DNA of 64,000 nucleotides from Herbaspirillum rhizosphaerae_A. Lineage in GTDB: Bacteria > Pseudomonadota > Gammaproteobacteria > Burkholderiales > Burkholderiaceae_D. Every line of letters begins with the position of its first letter. Position 1 is the stretch's first letter. Below the pieces are notes generated by a model, which was not told where the DNA came from, did not search any database, and worked only from the letters and a program-made list of their open reading frames with translations. The stretch lies in the NCBI RefSeq assembly GCF_046025915.1, contig NZ_JAQQFR010000003.1, positions 62,001-126,000 on the forward strand, in the 5' to 3' direction. Below are positions 60,229-64,000 of the stretch, one piece after another. A program made the position numbers and the translations under genes.

Positions 60229-61875
60229 ATGAAAAATATGAAAGTGTCCACCAGGCTGAGCATTGGCTTTTCAGTCGTGTTGGTAGCCCTGATTGTAGTA
60301 GCAATATTTGGCATCTCTGGAATGTCGAGCCTCCGAGATAAGCTGAACGAAATTACCTACGTCAACAATGCCGAAGCAAAATTGGCGAACCAAATGGCAA
60401 CAAGTGTGCAAACTCGCGCTCTTGTCGTAAGGAATTTGGCACTATTCACAGATCAGGAGCTTATTAAAAATGAGTTGGCTCGCCTGAAACCGCTTGAAAA
60501 AAAATATGCTGATTCCTATCAGGAACTAGGCAGGCTTTTTACGCAGGAGTCAGGAACCACGCAGAGAGAGCGCGAACTATTTGCCGCGCTAAAAGCTGAT
60601 GAAGCAGCAGTAACCCCTCTTATTGAAAAGGCCGCAGCGCTAGGTGCGAGTAACAATGTTGAGTCGATCGCGTCGCTTCTTGTTCAAGAAATCCGCCCTA
60701 AACAAACGATTTGGCTGAATCGTCTTGCAGAACTGGTTGCCTTTGAGGATCAGCTCAATGACGAGGCAGCAGCTGAGGCTGACGTAACATATCAGCGATT
60801 GCGCAGAACAACTTTCATCGTTTCAGGGATCGCGCTTCTTTTGGGAATCCTTACTGCATTTTTAATCGTCAGAAGTATATTGAAACAATTGGGTGGCGAG
60901 CCTAGCCAGGCGCAATATATTGCAAGCGAGATTTCACAAGGTAATCTGGCTGTCGCTCTGGATTTAAATGCAGCCAGTCCTAGTAGTTTGATGGTCTCGT
61001 TGGAAAAAATGCGTAGCCAGTTAAATAGCGTAGTGATCGGTATCCAGCACTCTGCTGAGTCAATAGCAACAGCTGCCGGCGAAATCGCACAAGGAAACCT
61101 CGACTTATCCCGGCGCACAGAAGAACAGGCTGCGTCGCTGGAGGAAACCGCGTCAAGCATGGAGGAAATTACATCGGCTGTTGAGCAAAACACGAACAAC
61201 GCAAAGCAAGGGAGCACACTGGCGAATGCGGCCTCTACCAATGCGTTAAAGGGTGGAAAAGTTGTGGAGGGCGTCGTGAAGACGATGTCTGATATTTCGG
61301 AAAGCTCTCGCAAAGTTACAGAGATTATTGCTTCGGTGGAGGCGATTGCTTTTCAAACCAACATTCTTGCACTCAACGCAGCCGTAGAAGCAGCGCGCGC
61401 GGGAGAAGAAGGCAGAGGCTTTGCGGTCGTTGCCAGCGAAGTTCGTACGTTGGCACAGCGCAGCGCAATTGCGGCAAAAGAAATTAAGGACCTCATCGGC
61501 GCCTCAGTTCAGCATGTTAACGCGGGGTCGCAACTTGTCTCGGACGCCGGCAAGACGATGTCAGAAGTCGTTCAGTCCGTACAAAACGTTACGGATATCA
61601 TGAGTGAGATCGCGGCAGCCTCGAGCGAACAACATACCGGTATCGCCCAGATCAATATCGCCATAACTCAAATGGATGAAGTAACTCAGCAGAATGCTGC
61701 GCTAGTCGAGCAAGCAACAGCCGCAGCACAAGCAATGGCAGATCAGGCCGACCGTCTCCGCGCCTCCGTGTCTATTTTTAAAGTGGAGGAATCAGTCGGT
61801 TCCGTAACTGCACACCCTGCGGCAATAAGGAATGTCACTTCAACATCTACGCCAGTTAAAAGAATCGCTGCGTAA
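60229..61875 (+). CDS. Methyl-accepting chemotaxis protein
   Basis: 548 residues, ribosome binding site GAGGAGAGG. Helices at about 10-32 and 191-211 flank a four-helix-bundle sensor rich in charged residues. The HAMP-like region is short (LKQLGGEPSQAQYIASEISQGNL, typical of betaproteobacterial receptors), and the tip is IAFQTNILALNAAVEAARAGEEGRGFAVVASEVR. Base composition is lower in GC than the window average. Tandem with the previous receptor but clearly diverged in the sensor. Confidence 0.92.
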   Translation: MKNMKVSTRLSIGFSVVLVALIVVAIFGISGMSSLRDKLNEITYVNNAEAKLANQMATSVQTRALVVRNLALFTDQELIKNELARLKPLEKKYADSYQELGRLFTQESGTTQRERELFAALKADEAAVTPLIEKAAALGASNNVESIASLLVQEIRPKQTIWLNRLAELVAFEDQLNDEAAAEADVTYQRLRRTTFIVSGIALLLGILTAFLIVRSILKQLGGEPSQAQYIASEISQGNLAVALDLNAASPSSLMVSLEKMRSQLNSVVIGIQHSAESIATAAGEIAQGNLDLSRRTEEQAASLEETASSMEEITSAVEQNTNNAKQGSTLANAASTNALKGGKVVEGVVKTMSDISESSRKVTEIIASVEAIAFQTNILALNAAVEAARAGEEGRGFAVVASEVRTLAQRSAIAAKEIKDLIGASVQHVNAGSQLVSDAGKTMSEVVQSVQNVTDIMSEIAAASSEQHTGIAQINIAITQMDEVTQQNAALVEQATAAAQAMADQADRLRASVSIFKVEESVGSVTAHPAAIRNVTSTSTPVKRIAA

Positions 61876-62048
61876 CAGGAGAAATAGGGGAAATATCATG
61901 CGTGCCGTCCACAGCGCTGCACCGCCGATGCGATCTTCTTTAACTTGACGTCGATCCATCCCACAGTGTCTTCAAAGAGCGTTGTGGAAAGCTCCACTGA
62001 ACCTGCACGTGCTTTGGTATTTGGCTCACTCCATCTCAAAAAAACCTC

Positions 62049-62294
62049 ATGATCGATTCGCTCGAAATTCAAAAACTCAAGTTGCAACTGACGATATACA
62101 ACACAGCTCTGCATGCAATCTACTCAGCGCTATCTCCAACTCAGCGCGATATCGCCCTGACCATATTTCGAACAACAACAGAAAATGCACGGGCGACTCT
62201 TCAGAAGGAGGGATCCGCTCAGGACGCCATCAATTTATATACCGAACTCTGTACTTCGACCGAAAATGGGATGCGAGGGCATAGATTTCCTTGA
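62049..62294 (+). CDS. Hypothetical small protein (81 aa)
   Basis: A helical-looking sequence (IQKLKLQLTIYNTALHAIYSAL, then IALTIFRTTTENARATLQKEG) with normal amino-acid balance. No clear ribosome binding site before ATG 62049. It lies between a chemoreceptor and an insertion-sequence remnant, so it may be a real accessory gene or chance. Confidence 0.35.
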   Translation: MIDSLEIQKLKLQLTIYNTALHAIYSALSPTQRDIALTIFRTTTENARATLQKEGSAQDAINLYTELCTSTENGMRGHRFP

Positions 62295-62340
62295 ATGGCA
62301 GCTCGGTCGGTAATCGTTTTGTTCCTTTGCAGGCAGAATT

Positions 62341-62713
62341 GCTCTCTTCCAATTGATCCACTTTCCGTTGTCGGCCGAACGCGGCAACGCGATCATAAGA
62401 ACGCATGCATTTGCTTGAGGCTGCGTTTTTGCTTGCGAGATTTGGTGGATTCAGTTTTCAGCGCTGTGGACAGTTTGAATGCGGGCACATCCAACGCACT
62501 GGCTGAACGCCGGTCAGCGTAGGCTGGCGCTATAGTTTCAGAGCGCAGGGTGCGTCTACGGTATTCCTGGAGATTGCCAAGTCGCTTGGAAATCGCCCTC
62601 AGCGATATCTGGTCATGCAGGTGCCGGCGCCGAATAATCCCTGCTAACGCCACGTCGATCACTCCAATAACTGGGCCCGTTTTCGATCCAGATCTACATC
62701 CGGACGTCAGCAT
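62341..62713 (-). pseudogene. IS21-family transposase (IstA) remnant
   Basis: On the minus strand, SLRAISKRLG, RRTLRSETIAPAYADRRS and KLSTALKTESTKSRKQKRSLKQMHA match the N-terminal HTH region of IstA proteins (KLSAWLKTE..KSRKQRRTLKQLHADL). That frame then stops at 62393. The family likeness resumes in another frame as SYDRVAAFGRQRKVDQLEES (62341-62400), as in IstA SY.RVAAFARQWR. So the gene is truncated and frameshifted. No catalytic part and no istB were found. Confidence 0.75.
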
Positions 62714-62835
62714 AGGAGCGCACTAGCAGCTCGTTTCATGCTTTCGATTGATGAGTTCGAGGTAGTTTACTCAATTTACGGACAATAACTCACGCTTTTC
62801 TAGGCGGCTTGACAGGCATTGATCTGCTCATTAGT

Positions 62836-62861
62836 ATGCATATACATTAATGCATATGCAT
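62836..62861. promoter_or_regulatory. Candidate MarR operator
   Basis: ATGCATAT occurs at 62836-62843 and 62850-62857; the second copy is part of a perfect 12-base palindrome, ATGCATATGCAT (62850-62861). It ends 61 bases before the MarR-type gene. Confidence 0.5.
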
Positions 62862-62922
62862 CGATTTATTCGGCAAGTTTTTAACGCGCTTGTTGAAAGG
62901 TCGGTTCGGAAGGTAATTGAGC

Positions 62923-63357
62923 ATGTTTAACCAATGTACTTGCACCCGTTTGCGCCGGCTTACCCGTCGCATTACGTCGATTTATGACCGGCATTTGTTG
63001 CCGGACGAGCTGACCATCAGCCAGTACTCGTTGCTGAGCCGCGTGGGCAGGCACGGTTCTATCGCCAATATTCGCCTGGCGGCGGAGATGGGCATGGATC
63101 GAAGCACCTTGAGCCGCAACATCAGGCCGCTGATGACCGCCGGGTGGATCGCCACCGTCGACATGCCACCCGACGAACACGTCGACAAGCGCTCGTTCGG
63201 CCTGACCTTGAGTACGGCAGGCAAGGCCAAGCTGGAGGCTGCACGCCATAACTGGGTGGAGGCGCAGTTGGAAATCGACGGCTTGCTGGGCGAAGACATG
63301 CATGCGGCGCTGTCCGGCATGATCGACGATGCCTATGAGCGATTGCAGGAAGCTTGA
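62923..63357 (+). CDS. MarR family transcriptional regulator
   Basis: 144 residues from ATG 62923, with GGAAGG nine bases upstream; a TTG two codons earlier is possible. Winged HTH: LTISQYSLLSRVGRHGSIANIRLAAEMGMDRSTLSRNIRPLMTAGWI, followed by the wing DMPPDEHVDKRSFGLTLSTAGKAKL. The sequence FNQCTCTRLRRLTRRI at the start is typical of a Burkholderiales MarR group linked with MFS genes. Likely controls the permease that follows and itself through the palindrome upstream. Confidence 0.9.
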   Translation: MFNQCTCTRLRRLTRRITSIYDRHLLPDELTISQYSLLSRVGRHGSIANIRLAAEMGMDRSTLSRNIRPLMTAGWIATVDMPPDEHVDKRSFGLTLSTAGKAKLEAARHNWVEAQLEIDGLLGEDMHAALSGMIDDAYERLQEA

Positions 63358-63422
63358 TCCGGCAGTCTCCGCGAGAACGAACAAGCGATTGGCATCAAGC
63401 GAACACCGAACACCCATTGAGC

Positions 63423-63463
63423 ACCATCATTGCCGTCAGCACGTCAGGCACTGATGGTTTTTT
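63423..63463 (+). terminator. Terminator after the MarR gene
   Basis: ACCATCA pairs with TGATGGT, with an inner TGCC/GGCA pair, and is followed by a T-run (63458-63463). It separates the MarR gene from the MFS gene. Confidence 0.75.
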
Positions 63464-63496
63464 ATTCTTCTTTTTATCCTTCTCTGATTGAGCGTC

Positions 63497-64000
63497 ATGA
63501 ATAAAGTCACGCAAGCCATCGCCACGCGCACTTCACATCGGTTCAGTTATGCCTGGGTCGTGGTCGCGGTCATCTTTCTCGTCTTGCTGACCTCGGCCGG
63601 GATCCGCGCCACGCCGTCGGTCATGATCCTGCCGCTGGAGCATGAGTTCGGCTGGAATCGTTCCACCATCTCGCTGGCGATTTCTTTCAACATCGCCTTG
63701 TACGGTCTGATCGGTCCCTTCGCAGCGGCGGCAATGCAGCGCTTCGGCATTCGTCCGGTGGTGATGGGCGCGCTGGTGCTGCTGTCGGTCGGCACCGCTC
63801 TGAGTACGCTGATGCAAATGCCGTGGCACATGGTCATGACCTGGGGCCTGCTGGTCGGCTCTGGCACCGGCGTTGCCGCCAATACGCTGGGTGCGACGAT
63901 TGTCAGCCGCTGGTTTGAAATGCGCCGCGGTCTGGCGATGGGTTTGCTTACTGCCAGCGCCGCGACCGGGCAGATGGTGTTCTTGCCGCTGATGGCGTCG
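63497..64000 (+). CDS. MFS transporter, 3' end cut by window edge
   Basis: 168 codons visible from ATG 63497. FSYAWVVVAVIFLVLLTSAGIRATPSVMILPLEHEFGWNRSTIS is the start of the oxalate/formate-antiporter-like MFS group, with helices 1-5 visible. The terminator upstream implies its own promoter in the 33-base gap or read-through from the MarR gene. Confidence 0.88.
   Translation, partial: MNKVTQAIATRTSHRFSYAWVVVAVIFLVLLTSAGIRATPSVMILPLEHEFGWNRSTISLAISFNIALYGLIGPFAAAAMQRFGIRPVVMGALVLLSVGTALSTLMQMPWHMVMTWGLLVGSGTGVAANTLGATIVSRWFEMRRGLAMGLLTASAATGQMVFLPLMAS

Larger units (their letters stand above)
61876..62922. other. Broken, low-GC region with remnants
   Basis: About 1 kb with one possible small gene (62049-62294), an IS21-type transposase remnant (62341-62713) and the MarR operator-like palindrome. 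A 15-codon frame with ribosome binding site AGGGGAAA starts near 61899 but has no recognised meaning. Confidence 0.5.

Noticed and set aside
61899..61946. 15-codon frame after the second chemoreceptor, with a good ribosome binding site
   Set aside because: Too short, no conserved feature, lies in a degraded region.

Overview
The window reads as chromosome of a GC-rich, free-living betaproteobacterium of the Burkholderiales. The Oxalobacteraceae (Herbaspirillum or Collimonas type) are my best guess from protein flavour and gene order; this is inference, and no rRNA or tRNA gene is present to test it. Genes are densely packed with many 1-16 bp overlaps. A lower-GC, more broken stretch lies at about 58-62.9 kb and holds chemoreceptors and a decayed IS21-type transposase.

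Layout. 1-5.9 kb: an exported alpha/beta hydrolase cut by the window edge, then a periplasmic solute-binding protein translationally coupled to a CHASE-PAS-PAS-GGDEF-EAL c-di-GMP enzyme, then a YfcG-like glutathione transferase. 6-18 kb: AsmA, a BrkB/YihY membrane protein with an unusual N-terminal extension, an AraC regulator with an EamA exporter, an HDOD protein, a FUSC-type exporter, and a LysR regulator divergent from a succinate/acetate CoA-transferase. 18-28 kb: a CHASE3 kinase with two receiver proteins, a glutamine amidotransferase, a second GGDEF-EAL protein, a phospholipase D lipoprotein with an exported partner, and a small ferredoxin-fold-like protein. 28-33 kb: a probably Fur-regulated PepSY/flavodoxin/FAD reductase, a Bcr/CflA exporter and a formamidase-like hydrolase. 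33-39 kb: a LysR-controlled homogentisate pathway (transporter, hmgA, fahA, maiA). 39-48 kb: an EAL phosphodiesterase with a dead GGDEF, a MaoC/HxlR pair, an iron-sulfur photolyase, a LysR/SDR pair, an MFS permease and a DUF486 protein.

48-52 kb appears to be a self-contained sigma-54 signalling unit. A sensor kinase and an NtrC-type regulator lie directly upstream of a gene for an exported two-repeat protein. The gap between them holds a 44-bp symmetrical palindrome and, about 95 bp further on, a GG-N10-GC sigma-54 promoter. 52-58 kb is a catabolic island: LysR regulator plus hydrolase, divergent from an ACS-type permease, an amidase and a FAD oxidoreductase. Near-identical TTGCCG-N3-CGGCAA palindromes sit in the LysR/permease gap and again upstream of the next gene, a chemoreceptor, suggesting that uptake, degradation and chemotaxis share one regulon. 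58-64 kb holds two chemoreceptors, the IS21 remnant, a MarR regulator and the start of an MFS permease.

No CRISPR array, prophage, rRNA or tRNA was seen. All coordinates, motifs and inverted repeats were read by eye; family assignments rest on recognised motifs and not on searches.
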